A stretch of 32,895 bases of DNA from Bacteroidota bacterium (GTDB lineage Bacteria; Bacteroidota; Bacteroidia; Chitinophagales; Saprospiraceae), in NCBI GenBank assembly GCA_020160935.1, contig JAIUPL010000042.1, forward strand, positions 1 through 32,895, in the 5' to 3' direction. This document shows positions 32,844 to 32,895 of the stretch, piece after piece. Under the pieces are notes generated by a model. The model was not told where the DNA came from, did not search any database, and saw only the letters and a program-made list of their open reading frames with translations. Made by a program: the position numbers and the translations under genes. Every line of letters begins with the position of its first letter. The first letter of the stretch is position 1.

Positions 32844-32895
32844 ATGAAGGCTACGACACAAGAAGAACGGCACCAGATAGCCCAAATGATAGAAC
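32844..32895 (+). CDS. Partial gene start, possibly a transposase (cut by right edge)
   Basis: An ATG at 32844 opens a frame to the window end (MKATTQEERHQIAQMIE). The TQEERHQIA stretch is reminiscent of the N-terminal helix of IS30-type and other helix-turn-helix transposases, and direct repeats lie just upstream. With 17 codons visible the assignment is weak; it could also be another DNA-binding protein or a chance frame. Confidence 0.3.
   Translation, partial: MKATTQEERHQIAQMIE

Overview
The window looks like a chromosomal segment of a Bacteroidota bacterium, most likely a Saprospiraceae-type member. This rests on T9SS (por secretion) C-terminal sorting domains on large secreted proteins, a carboxypeptidase-regulatory-like N-terminal extension on the TonB receptor, an ECF sigma factor followed by an anti-sigma-like protein with an outer-membrane-like C-terminus, TAnnTTTG-type promoter words with few Shine-Dalgarno sites, and a DnaA with Bacteroidota-style N-terminus. 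It contains about 20 genes, two of them cut by the window edges. I see no rRNA, tRNA, CRISPR or phage.

Layout. 1-7637 (minus): a probable envelope or metal-uptake locus, transcribed TonB receptor > TPR membrane protein > HupE/UreJ-like membrane protein > two tandem DUF4331 secreted proteins (the last cut by the left edge). 7843-10194: CotH-kinase/lamin-tail T9SS cargo with its own terminator. 10418-13137: ECF sigma factor, an anti-sigma/beta-barrel-like fusion, and a very His-rich lipoprotein, all on the minus strand. 13341-14774: dnaA, preceded by an AT-rich 586-bp non-coding region. 15361-16574: a small membrane protein divergent from an A-type Fe-S carrier. 16647-20351: a secreted propeller-like protein, RlpA with a SPOR domain, and an FMN-dependent alpha-hydroxy-acid oxidase. 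20339-27160: two large T9SS cargo proteins with dockerin-like segments flanking a lone cytochrome oxidase subunit III. 27249-29726: two unrecognised Bacteroidota proteins. 29889-32657: ProC, a lipoprotein-type isoaspartyl peptidase/asparaginase and a GNAT acetyltransferase. From 32773: direct repeats and the start of a possible transposase gene.

The most striking non-genic signal is a set of at least eight large intergenic inverted repeats (roughly 115-220 bp each, arms about 40-70 bp, two of them perfect over 53 bp). Their arms are often built from short tandem words such as GAGTCCT, TTGATGAGGG, GTTGAG and GTGAGAGA. They abut or contain the stop codons of neighbouring genes and occur between convergent, co-directional and, once, divergent genes, so ordinary transcription termination does not explain all of them. 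Two share a 17-bp module, which suggests a dispersed family. With the DUF4331/HupE/TonB locus and the sigma/His-rich-protein operon, these are the best candidates for something undescribed.
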